From: Kitasatospora sp. A2-31 | Lineage (GTDB): Bacteria > Actinomycetota > Actinomycetes > Streptomycetales > Streptomycetaceae | Direction: 5' to 3' | NCBI RefSeq assembly: GCF_022288725.1 | Contig: NZ_JAKNTA010000005.1 | Location: 533,658 to 597,657 of the forward strand | Length of the DNA stretch: 64,000 bases | Part shown: positions 23,609-34,200 of the stretch, piece by piece | Numbering within the stretch: the stretch's first letter is position 1 | How the letters are laid out: each line of letters opens with the position of its first letter | Notes under the pieces: model-generated | What the model was told of the DNA's origin: nothing | Databases searched by the model: none | What the model saw: only the letters and a program-made list of their open reading frames with translations | Position numbers and translations under genes: made by a program

Positions 23609-26600
23609 CTACGGGTTGACGGGCAGGACGGGGGTGTTCACGGTCGGGATGCTCCAGCGCTGCGCCGGCGTGCCGTTGCAGGTGAACAGCTGGAAGACGG
23701 TGCCCGGGTTGCTGTTCGCCCAGGGGACGTCCAGGCACAGGCCCGACTGCGGGTTGTAGAGGCTGCCGTCGGCCCGGGCGCGCCACTGCTGGCCGCCTTC
23801 GCCGAGGCAGGTCCACAGGATGATCGCGGTGCCGGACGCGGTGCCGTTGCCGCTCGCGGCCACGCACTGGCCGTTGATGGTGAGCGTGCCGTTGGCGTTC
23901 AGGCTGAACCGCTGGGCGTCGGTGCCGTTGCAGTCCCACAGCTGCGGGTGCATGCCGTTGCCGGTGTTGTTGTCCGGTGCGTCCATGCAGCGGCCGACGT
24001 GGGTCGCGAAGCGGACCGGGCTGTTGCTGGTGGTCGCGGTGACCGCGGTGTTGTAGACGGCGAGGTTGCTGACCCGGCCGGTGAGGTAGTTGCTGCTCGC
24101 GTCGTTGTTGCGGTAGCGGCCGACGACCAGGCTGCCGGTCGCGGTGGGGCTGGTCGACGCGGCGTGCTGGGCGGTGCCGGCCAGGCTGCCGTTCACGTAC
24201 AGGTTCATCTGGCCGGTGTCGGCGTTGTAGCTGGCGGTCAGCTGGGTCCAGGTGTTCAGCTGGTACGCGGCGGCCGGGCCCATGGCGGAGGTCCAGTCGT
24301 AGGGCCAGGCGTTCGACGCGTCGTTCTGGGCGATGGCGAACTTCCAGGTGCCGTGATCGCCGTAGATCATGAACGAGCTGCCGTGCGCGGTCTCCTGGCT
24401 GACGATCATGCCGGCGTCGTCCTTGGCCAGGTAGGCCCAGGTGCTGACGGTGAAGCTCTTGCGGGTGTCGACGGTGTACTTGGCGGTGAGGTCGGACTTG
24501 CGGGTGCCGTCGAAGGCGGCGACCTTGGTCGCGTGGCCGTCGACGGTGTCGTCGGTCCAGGCGACGCCGTTGGCGGTGCCGTTGTACCCGGCCGGGTTGG
24601 CGGTGGCGTCGCCGGTCAGCCGCCACTGGGCGTACGGCGCCTGGGTGGTGCCGCGGATGTGCTCGCCGGTGAAACCGTTGACCTTGCCGGAGGCGGTGGT
24701 GGCGGCCCAGACGTGCAGGTTGCCCGAGGCGTCGGCGGCCCAGAAGTCGGGCACCTGGTCGTCGGTGACGTCGCCGTCGGAACCGACCGTCGGGTAGCTC
24801 CCGGCGGTGATGCCGTAACCGATCCTGGTGGCCGGGTTGGCCGTGAGGGCGGTCACCGTGGTGGAGCCGTCGGGCCGTCCGGCGGTGGTCGGCGCGTACT
24901 GGAAGATGTCGCCGTTGGTCCGGTTGCGGACCCACAGGGCCGGGGTGGTGGCCGTGGTGGCGCCGATCGCCAGCGTGTTGCCGGGGACCATCAGGTCCTT
25001 GTCGTCCCAGCCGCCGGCCGAGACCAGGGACGGCGGCGCCAGGGTGTGGTTGGTCTTGACCGGGTAGAACCAGAGGCTGTCCGAGTCGATGGCGAACACG
25101 CCGGTGGCGTCGGTCACCCGGCGGCTCGGCGTGCGGGTGTCCTTGGCCGAGCCGATCGGGGTGATCTGGCGGGCCAGGGCCCAGCTGCCGCCGTCGTGGT
25201 GGCCGTTGCAGGAGGTGGCGTACGCGGTGTCGCAGTCCGGCCGGTCGACGGTGGTCGCGGTGCCGCGGGTGAAGCGGCCGGGGTCGGAGAGCGTGTCGGA
25301 GTAGTAGTACAGCGCGTCGTCGCCGTCGCCGGCGCCGGGCTTGCTCGGGTCCTTGTGGACGAACAGGTCGTCCAGGTTGGTGGTCGGGTCGAGCGAGCCG
25401 CGGTGCGAGACCCGGTAGTCCTTCCACGTCCGCGGGTTGGTCGGCGAGTCGTAGCCGGGTGCCTGGGCGGCCGGGGCCGCGGTGCCCGTGGGCGGCACAC
25501 TGGCGTTGCCCGCGTCGGTGGCCCGGCCGTGCGTCACCAGGTTGCCGGCGGTGTCGGCCAGCAGGATGTCCGGGCGGGCGTCGCCGGTGGTGTCACCGAA
25601 GGCGACCGGGCCGGGCGCCCACGGGACGTAGAAGGCGTACGAGTAGGTCTGGGAGGAGTTCCCGGCCTCGTCGACGGCGCGGGCGTACAGGACGTTGGTG
25701 CCCCAGTGGGTGGGCTTGGTGGTGATGTCCGTGACCGCCAGGGAGCCGCCGGGAGCGCACGTGCGCTCCGCGCCGGCCAGCTGGGGGTCGTAGCTCCACT
25801 CGACGCAGGCCAGGCCGGAGGAGATCAGGCCGGCGCCCGGGCTGGGGTCGGAGGCGGTCACCGGGATGTGGCCGGTGTCGCCGAGCTTCAGCTGCGTGGT
25901 CCGGCCGTTGCCGGCCGGCGGGAACTGGGTGGCCGGGTCGGTGAAGGCGCCGAAGCCGAACACCGGCGGCGTCAGGTCGACCGCGAAGTGGCAGACGGTG
26001 CCGGCCGGGCCGCGCAGCAGGCCGTCGTCGCCCTGGGCGTACCAGCCGTAGTGGTGGCCGTTCTGGAGCAGCCCGACCGGCAGGTCGTACGCCGCCTCGT
26101 TGCCGGTGCCCACGAAGCCGGACCACCCGTTGTTCACGGTGTTGCCGCCGGTGGTGTTGTCCCAGATGCTGACGTACTCGGTCAGCTGGCCCTGGTTGGG
26201 GCTGCTGACGGTGGAGCGCAGCGTGGCGGTGGTGTTGGTGACGTAGCCGTACGAGGAGACCGGGACGTCGGCGCAGGCGTCGGTGTCCGAGGCGGTGACC
26301 CGGTGCGGGGCGGGGGTGACCCGCTCGTTGGTGGGCACCCGCGGCGGGAAGTCGTACTCGCTGCTCAGCGTCGCGTCGTAGGAGTACCGCTTGAAGCCCA
26401 TCCGCTGACCGCTGCCCTCCTGGCCGAGGACGGCGAAGGCGAGCGGCACGCCGGTGTTGCGGATGCCGTCGCGCAGGGCGTTGGTGATGTTGAAGTCGAT
26501 CGGGATGTCGTTGTAGCACTCCGACAGGGTGCCGTTGCCCGGCACGTTCTTCCCCTCGATCCACTCCCGGACCTGGTGGTTGCCCCACGACACGGAGGAG

Positions 26601-28000
26601 TCGAACTCCCGCGCCCGGTAGAGGTTGACCGGGTAGGTCGTGGTGCACGAGTGGTCCGAGGAGATGTACTGCTTGATCTGCAGGTTGGCGTAGTTGATGG
26701 TGGCGCCGGCGTAGCCGTTCAGGTCGAACTCGTACAGCGCCCGCTCGATGCCGTACGGGGACTCCCAGCCCTGGTAGCCCGAGCCCGGCCGGTCGCGGTC
26801 GTTGGAACCCGTGCGGTCGAAGTTGCCGGTGGTGCTGTGGGCCTGCATCACCCAGGCGTGGTGCTGCTTGCCACGGGCGTCCCGGCCCCAGGACGGGTCG
26901 ACGTAGACCGGGTACGAGGTGCTGGGGCCGTCCAGCAGGTCGGGGCTCGGGGTGAGGGTGATCGCGCCCTCGGCCTTGCCGCCCTTGTCGTGGACCTCGG
27001 CCCCCGTGACCGGGATGTCCGCGACGGTGGCGAGCGAGCCGGGGCCGGCGGTGGTGCTCGGGGCGTCCGGGGCGGTGCGGGTCGCGGCGCTGGCCTCGGT
27101 GGGCTGCCCGGCGGGCGCCTCGGCGGCCTTCGGGGCGCCCAGGGCGCGGGGCGCCGAGCCGGCGAAGGCCTCGGCGGCGGACTTGGCGGCGGCCCGGGCG
27201 GCCGGCGTGCGGGCCTCCTTGGCCGACCACATCTGGGGGGTGGGGGCGGTGAAGACCGCCTCGCCGCCGGCGGAGGCGGTCAGCGCGCCCTCGGCGGTCT
27301 TGCCGAGCTCCAGCCCCTTGGTGGCGGTGGGGAAGACGAGGGTGCGCACGGCGGGGTTGGCGGCCGCGGCGGGGGTGCGCAGCACGACGACGGTCGTGTA
27401 ACCGCCCCACTTGCTCGCGTTGACCTGCAGGTCGGTGTCCGGTGCGACGTCGCGGAAGAGTGCGCCGTTGCCGGTGAGCACCGGCGCGGGGAGCGGGCCG
27501 GGGAACGGCGAGGAGACGGCGAGCTGCCGGCCGTCCTGGGTGGTCATGGTGGCCAGCGGGCCGGTACCGCCGCCGGAGATGACCAGGTCGCCGCTGGCGA
27601 CCGTGGGGGCGACGGTGCCGTCGGGGCGCTTGACGAGGGTGTCGTCCAGGGCGGCCCAGGAGCCGTCGGTCCGCTTGGCGCGCTGGGCCTGCTGGTGCTG
27701 CTCGGAGCGCAGCTTGCCGCCGGCGGTGGCGACCACCGTGGTGTACTCGTCGGTGAGTTCGGGGACGGGGACGTCCCTGCCCTCGCGCTTGGCGCGGGCG
27801 ATGGCTTCCTGGACCTTGTCCGGAGCCGGCCGCGTGGGTGGCTTGGCGGCAGTGGCGCTCGGGGCCGGGGAGGGGCCGCCGGCGGCGTGGGCGGCGAGCG
27901 GACTGACGGTCAGCAGTCCGGTCACGACGGCGAAGGAGACCAGAGCGGCGGCGGGCCGTCCGGTCGACCGGACGGGTCTGGGTCTGGGTGTGGTGGGCAT
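23609..28000 (-). CDS. Large secreted multidomain protein: DNRLRE-like, LamG and ricin-B lectin domains
   Basis: A 1463-residue exported protein. A Sec signal peptide with hydrophobic core AALVSFAVVTGLLTV ends at about AHA-AG. After a low-complexity region come a DNRLRE/CBM-like domain (about 355-560; YPVYVDPSWGRDARGKQHHAW...YEFDL...TINYANLQIKQY), beta-rich repeats, FG-GAP/VCBS-like elements (FGDTTGDARPDILLAD; GDVTDDQVPDFWAAD), a LamG jellyroll (about 1125-1320; FTVSTWAYLAKDD...LYVNGSLAGTA) and a C-terminal ricin-type beta-trefoil (about 1330-1463; GRCMDAPDNN, GQCVAASGN, GLCLDVPW). The ATG has GGGGGAG upstream. No catalytic domain is recognised; a glycan-binding surface or matrix protein is likely. 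It is divergent from, and shares a lectin type with, the RHS protein. Confidence 0.85.
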   Translation of the reverse strand: MPTTPRPRPVRSTGRPAAALVSFAVVTGLLTVSPLAAHAAGGPSPAPSATAAKPPTRPAPDKVQEAIARAKREGRDVPVPELTDEYTTVVATAGGKLRSEQHQQAQRAKRTDGSWAALDDTLVKRPDGTVAPTVASGDLVISGGGTGPLATMTTQDGRQLAVSSPFPGPLPAPVLTGNGALFRDVAPDTDLQVNASKWGGYTTVVVLRTPAAAANPAVRTLVFPTATKGLELGKTAEGALTASAGGEAVFTAPTPQMWSAKEARTPAARAAAKSAAEAFAGSAPRALGAPKAAEAPAGQPTEASAATRTAPDAPSTTAGPGSLATVADIPVTGAEVHDKGGKAEGAITLTPSPDLLDGPSTSYPVYVDPSWGRDARGKQHHAWVMQAHSTTGNFDRTGSNDRDRPGSGYQGWESPYGIERALYEFDLNGYAGATINYANLQIKQYISSDHSCTTTYPVNLYRAREFDSSVSWGNHQVREWIEGKNVPGNGTLSECYNDIPIDFNITNALRDGIRNTGVPLAFAVLGQEGSGQRMGFKRYSYDATLSSEYDFPPRVPTNERVTPAPHRVTASDTDACADVPVSSYGYVTNTTATLRSTVSSPNQGQLTEYVSIWDNTTGGNTVNNGWSGFVGTGNEAAYDLPVGLLQNGHHYGWYAQGDDGLLRGPAGTVCHFAVDLTPPVFGFGAFTDPATQFPPAGNGRTTQLKLGDTGHIPVTASDPSPGAGLISSGLACVEWSYDPQLAGAERTCAPGGSLAVTDITTKPTHWGTNVLYARAVDEAGNSSQTYSYAFYVPWAPGPVAFGDTTGDARPDILLADTAGNLVTHGRATDAGNASVPPTGTAAPAAQAPGYDSPTNPRTWKDYRVSHRGSLDPTTNLDDLFVHKDPSKPGAGDGDDALYYYSDTLSDPGRFTRGTATTVDRPDCDTAYATSCNGHHDGGSWALARQITPIGSAKDTRTPSRRVTDATGVFAIDSDSLWFYPVKTNHTLAPPSLVSAGGWDDKDLMVPGNTLAIGATTATTPALWVRNRTNGDIFQYAPTTAGRPDGSTTVTALTANPATRIGYGITAGSYPTVGSDGDVTDDQVPDFWAADASGNLHVWAATTASGKVNGFTGEHIRGTTQAPYAQWRLTGDATANPAGYNGTANGVAWTDDTVDGHATKVAAFDGTRKSDLTAKYTVDTRKSFTVSTWAYLAKDDAGMIVSQETAHGSSFMIYGDHGTWKFAIAQNDASNAWPYDWTSAMGPAAAYQLNTWTQLTASYNADTGQMNLYVNGSLAGTAQHAASTSPTATGSLVVGRYRNNDASSNYLTGRVSNLAVYNTAVTATTSNSPVRFATHVGRCMDAPDNNTGNGMHPQLWDCNGTDAQRFSLNANGTLTINGQCVAASGNGTASGTAIILWTCLGEGGQQWRARADGSLYNPQSGLCLDVPWANSNPGTVFQLFTCNGTPAQRWSIPTVNTPVLPVNP

Positions 28001-28181
28001 GGAGCTCCCCCGTGGTTCGGCGCGCACCGTTCAGGGCGGATACGCAGAGGTCAGGCGCACTGTCGCAGTTCTGACGGACTGCCGACAACGTGCGCGGATC
28101 GGGCTTGTCCGGGTTTGGATGCGAAACGGATCGGATGACCGGGCAGTGAGATGGGTCACTCGCCCCGGCCTCCGTCCGGGG

Positions 28182-28212
28182 TTGGCAGTGCCGGTCACCG
28201 GACTGCTAGGTT
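28182..28212 (+). promoter_or_regulatory. Promoter of the RHS gene
   Basis: TTGGCA (28182-28187), a 19-bp spacer and TAGGTT (28207-28212) lie 58 bp before the GTG start. The leader that follows (28220-28258) is markedly AT-rich. In the opposite direction TTGTCG-18-GACAGT (minus strand, 28088-28059) is a weaker candidate for the divergent lectin gene. Confidence 0.5.
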
Positions 28213-28270
28213 CCGCCTGCTTATTTCTGATGAGCATTCAAATACCTTTTGCACTCAACGGGGTGGGAAC

Positions 28271-31200
28271 GTGTCAAAAACGGACAGACCGCAGCGCGGG
28301 AGAATTCCGTGGCGGTGGATAGCCGCGCCGGTCGCCTTCGCGGTGGCCGGCTCGCTGATCGGCCCGGCGGCGCAGGCCGCCCCCAAGCCGGACTTCTCCA
28401 AGGTCTGGCAGCCGCCCGGCACGCCGCTGCCCGGCAGTCCCTCGGTCACCGTGACGGACGCCGCCAAGGCCGCCGCCGTCGCGCCGCACTACCCCGTGCC
28501 CGAGCGGGCCGGCAAGGCGGCCGCCCCGGCCCCGGCCCAGCGCGAGTCGGCCACCGCCGACCTCGCCGGTGCCCGCCCGGAGGCGCCCGCGAAGGCCGGC
28601 CGGCTGCCGGTCTGGGTGGCGCCCGGGCCCGGCGCGGCCGCGACCGCCGGGACCCCCGCGGCGGTCACCGTCGTCCAGGGTGACGCGCCGAGCGCCCGCG
28701 CGGCCGGCGTGAACGGCCTGCTCTTCAGTCTCACCGCACAGCCGGCGACGGCGGCCCCCGCCGCCGCCCCCGCACCGCAGGACGGTGCCGCTCCGGCGCC
28801 GGTCCAGGTCGGCATGGACGTGGCCGCGCTGGACGCCGCCACCGGCGGCGAGTTCGCCTCCCGGGGCCGCCTGGTCACGCTGCCCGCGTGTGCCGCGACC
28901 ACCCCGGACGTGCCCGCCTGCCAGGTCCGGACCCCGGTGGCGAGCCACTACGACGCCGCCGCCAAGCGCCTGGTCGCCGACCTCGCGCTGCCCGCCGCGC
29001 CCACGGCTCCGGCACCGGCTCCGGAGAAGTCCGCCGGCGGCGCCGTCAAGGCCGCCTTCGCCTCCGGTGCGCTCGAGGCCCCGGCCGCGGCCCCCGCCGC
29101 CGCACCGCTGCTCCTGGCCGCGGAGACCGCGCCGGCCGGCGGGGGCGGCGACTACGCCGCCTCCACGCTCAACCCCTCCTCGGCCTGGGCCGCCGGCAGC
29201 GCGTCCGGCGCGCTGAACTACAGCTACCCCATCCAGGTGCCGCCCTCGCTCGGCGGCGCGGCGCCCACCGTCGCGCTCGCGTACAACTCCTCGTCGGTGG
29301 ACGGCAAGACCTCCGCCACCAACGCGCAGGCGTCCTGGGTCGGTGACGGCTGGGAGCTGAACCCCGGCTTCATCGAGCGCACCTTCAAGCCGTGCGACAA
29401 GGACGGGATCAAGGGCTCGGGCGACGAGTGCTGGGCGGGCTTCAACGCCACCCTCTCGCTCGGCTCGCACTCCGGCCAGCTGGTCCGCGACCGCAACGCC
29501 GGTTCGGCCGGTGCCACCACCGACGCCGCCACCGGCGTCTGGCACCCCAAGGACGACGACGGCACCAAGGTCGAGTTCGGCTCCGGCGCCGGCAACGACG
29601 CCCGGGACGGCGCCTACGCCAAGGTGACCGACAGCTCCGGCACGGTCTACTACTTCGGGCTCAACCACCTGCCCGGCGGCGACAAGAGCGACCCCGCGTC
29701 CAACTCCGTCTCCACCGTGCCGGTCTACTCGCCCAACAGCGGCGACCCCTGCTACGACTCGGCCCAGGGCAAGGCGTCCTGGTGCCAGATGTGGCAGCGG
29801 CTCTCGCTGGACTACGTCGTGGACCCGAAGGGCAACCTGACCACCTTCACCTGGTCCCCGGAGACCAACTGGTACGCCCGTGGCGGCGGCCAGAACAACG
29901 GCAACGGCACCCGCACCGCGTACACCCGGGCCAACCTCCCGGCCTCCGTCGCGTTCGGCCAGCGCCTGGACGAGCAGGTGGCCGCCAAGGGCGCCCTGCA
30001 GCCGGCCGCCAGGATCACCTTCACCACCGCCGAGCGCTGCCTCGACACCGCGAACTGCGACCCCGCCCAGCGCACCGTCGCGAACAAGAACAACTGGCCC
30101 GACGTGCCGGTGGACCAGGAGTGCAAGCAGGACGGCACCTGCACCCACTACGGGCCCAGCTACTTCACCACCAAGCGCCTGTCGGGCATCACCACCCAGG
30201 TGCGCGTCAACAACGTCTGGAAGGACGTCGACGCCTACGAGCTGAAGCACTCCTTCCCGGACCCCAAGGACGCCACCAGCCAGAAGGCGCTGTGGCTGGA
30301 CTCGGTGAAGCGCACCGGCAGGACCGCGACGCCCGAGCTCAGCTCCCCGCTGGTCAGCTTCACCCCGGTGATGCTGCCCAACCGGGTGGACGGCACCGAC
30401 CTGGTGCCGGCGCCCCCGCTGATGAACCGCCCGCGCATCCAGCAGATCCACAACGAGCTCGGCGGCGTCCTCAACGTCGACTACAACCTGCCGGCCTGCT
30501 CCCGGATCAACAAGGTGATGCCGGTCGCCGAGGACGACAACACCCTCGGCTGCTACCCCGTCCGCTGGCTGCCGCCGGGCTCGGTCGCCGACGCGACCCC
30601 GGTGCTGGACTGGTTCAACCACTACACGGTGGCCTCGCTGACGGAGAACGACACCGCCACCGATGCCCCCCAGAAGATCACCAAGTACGCCTACGAGCGG
30701 GCCGGCTGGCACCGCGACGACAGCGAGTTCACCGAGTCCAACGCGCGTACCTGGGGCGACTTCCGCGGCTTCGCGGCGGTCACCGTCACGGCGGGCAGCG
30801 GCAACGACGGTCCCCGGACGCAGACCCGCACCACCTACCGGCAGGGCATGGACGGCGACGTCCGGATCGGCGGCGGCACGCGCAGCGTGCACCTGACCGA
30901 CGCGCTCGGCCGGGACGTCGTCGACGTCGACTGGCTGGCCGGCCAGGTCCTGCAGACCGAGGTGTTCGACCAGGAGAACGGCAAGGTCACCTCGCGGACC
31001 GTGAACGGCGCCTCCGGCGAGGTCGCCACGGCGACCCACCCGCGCGGCAACGGCCTGCCGGACCTCGTCGCGCGCTACACCGCGACCACCCGGACGGTCA
31101 CCACCCAGGGGCTCAAGGCCGACCAGACCTGGCGCACCACCACCAAGACCACGGTCAGCGACCCGGCCCACCCGAACCGCACGAGCACGGTGCTCGACCA

Positions 31201-34200
31201 GGCCGACGGCCTGCCCGACCTGTGCACCCGCACCTCCTACGCCACCGGGCCCGACCCGCAGCGCACCGACCTGCCCGCCGAGACGCTGACCGTCTCCGGC
31301 GCCGGCGCGTGCACCGCCACCGCCGGCCCCGGCAACACCGCCTCCCGCAGCCGCGTGCTGTACGACAACCTGCCGTTCGGCCAGGCCGGGGCGACCGCCA
31401 ACCCGAGCGGCGCCCAGGAGCTGGAGCGCTACGAAGCGGACGGCAGCGCCACCTTCACCGACACGACCAGCACCACCTTCGACAAGTACGGCCGGGTCGA
31501 GTCGGTCACGGCGCTGACCGTCAAGGACGCCCAGCACCCGGGCGGCGCGACCACCCGTACCAGCTACGCGGCAGCCGCGGCCGGTGAGCTGCCGTCCACG
31601 CTGACCTCCTCGGCGCCCGCGCCCGGCCTCAGCGGGGTCACCTGGGACACCGTCACCACGATCGACCCGCGGCGCGGCAACACGCTCACGGTCAAGGACC
31701 CGAACAACAAGACCAGCACGCAGGTCTGGGACGCCCTCGGGCGGCTCACCGGTGTCTGGCTCGCCGGCCGTACGCCGGGGGCCAACCCGAACCCGAACCT
31801 GAGCTACGCGTACAACCTGTCGAACACGGCCGGCTCGCCGTCCTCGGTGACGACGTTCGTGCTCAAGAAGGACCTGGCCAACCCGGTCCAGACCCGCAAG
31901 ATCGACATTCTGGACGGCTTCGGCCGCACCCGGCAGACCCAGGCCTCGCCGGCCAACCCGGCCTACACCGGCCGGCTGATCACGGAGACCCTGTACGACT
32001 CGCAGGGCCGGGTGAAGACCGCCGACGCGGCCTGGTACAACAACGCCTCCGGCCCGACCGGGACCCTGGTCCAGGCGGCCGACTCGACCGTCCCGGCCCA
32101 GACCCGCACCACGTACGACGGCCAGGGCCGGGTCACCGTGGTGGCCTCCTGGTCGCTCGGCGTCGAGCAGAACCGCTCCACCACGGTCTACGCGGGCGTG
32201 GACCGCGTCGACCTCATCCCGCCCGCCGGCACCTGGCCGACCAGCGCCGTCTCCGACGCCCGCGGCCGCACCGTCGAGCGGTGGCAGTACAACACGCCCA
32301 CCGCCACCGGCAACCGTGCCGACGCGGTGGTCTCCAGCTACGGCTACACCGTCGAGGGCAAGCCCGAGTCGCGCACCGACGCGGCCGGCAACCGCTGGTC
32401 GTACGGCTACGACCTGCGGGACCGCCAGATCTCGGCGACCGACCCGGACACCGGCACGGTCACCCAGACCTACGACCAGGCCTCCCGGGTGGCGACCACC
32501 ACCGACAACCGCGGCCGCACGCTCGCCTTCACCTACGACCTGACCGGCCGCAAGACCGGCGTGTACGAGGGCAGCGTGGCCCCGGCCAACCAGCTCGCGG
32601 GCTGGTCCTACGACACCGTCGTCAGGGGCAAGCCGGCCTCGTCCACCCGCTACGTCGGCGGCGCCGCCGGGCAGGCGTACACCACGGCCGTGACCGGGTA
32701 CGACGACGCCTACCGGGCCACCGGGGCCACCATCACGATCCCCGGTAGCGAGGTCGGCCAGACCGGCACCTTCAGCTACTCCGTGTCGACCGCGTTCGAC
32801 AAGATCACGGGGAACGTGAAGTCCCGCCTGCAGCCCGCCGTCGGCGGGCTTCCGGTCGACGACTTCGCGTACTCGTACAACGACTACGGTCAGCTGTACA
32901 AGTACGCCGGTGCCACCACCTACGACACCCAGACCGAGTACGACGCCTTCGGGCGGGCCACCCGGTCCACCGTCAACCCCTGGGCCACCCAGGTCGTCGT
33001 CACCAACGACTACGACCAGGCCACCGGCCGGCTGCGCAACCAGTTCCTGGACAAGCAGACCTCCACCTCCGGTGCGGTCCAGCAGACCGGCTACACCTAC
33101 GACGACTCCGGTCGCGTCACGTCGATCAGCACCACCCCCGACAACAACCCGGCCGCCCGCGACCTGCAGTGCTTCGGCTACGACAGCCTCGGCCGGCTGA
33201 CCACCGCCTGGAGCGACACCGGGGGCGTCACCGTCCCGGACCCGGCCGAGCACCAGACCCCGGACCAGGGCCGGTGCACCAACACCACCCCGACCAGCGG
33301 CGCCGTCGCACCCGCGCTGACCACCGTCGGCGGCGGCAACCCCTACTGGCAGGAGTACGGCTACGACGTCACGGGCAACCGCACCCGGTTCGTCCAGCAC
33401 GACACCGGCGGCGACGCCACCAAGGACGCCGTCACCACCCAGACGTTCCCGAACCCGGGGACCGTCAACACCGGCAACGGCAGCGGCGGTCCGCACGCGC
33501 TGACCGGCACCGGGACCAAGGTCGGCGCGAGCACGACGGTCTCCGGCAGCGACAAGTACGACGCCGCCGGCAACACCACCTCGATCTACACCTCCAGGAC
33601 CGGCACGGCCGACCTCGCCTGGAACACCGAGGGCAAGCTCGACACCTTCGCCCAGGCCGGCCCGATCACCGGCATCGGCGGCAAGTGCCTGGACATGCAG
33701 GGCGGCAGCTCGGCCAACGGCACCCCGGCGCAGATCTACACCTGCGGCTCCGGCGGCGGCCAGCGCTTCGCGGTCAACGGCGGCGTGCTCAAGGCGTTCA
33801 ACAAGTGCGTGACCGCGATGGGCACCGCGGCCGGCTCGCTCGTCCAGCTCCAGCCCTGCGACGGCGGCGCCGCGCAGAAGTGGACGGCCCGCGCCGACGG
33901 CACCGTCCTCAACCAGGCGGCCGCCCGCTGCCTGGCCGTCCCGGGCGACGTCACCACCAACGGCACCGACCTGGTGCTGGGCGACTGCGCCACGACCGTT
34001 CCGGCCGGCCAGAAGTGGACCGTCCCGAGCCAGGTCACCAGCTACGTCTACGACGCGGACGGCAACCAGCTGATCCGCCGCAACCCGGGGAAGACCACCG
34101 TCAACCTGGGCGGCGACGAGCTCACCTACGACACCGTCGCCAAGACCCTCACCGGCACCCGCTACTACCCGGTGCCCGGCGGGCTCACCATGGTCCGGGT

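Noticed and set aside
23948-28138. Long plus-strand open frame opposite the lectin/LamG gene
   Set aside because: Gly/Val/Ala/Arg-rich shadow without motifs; the minus-strand product has clear domains and a signal peptide.
28151-28270. Earlier start for the RHS protein
   Set aside because: It would place 40 unrelated residues before the signal peptide and overlap the probable promoter.
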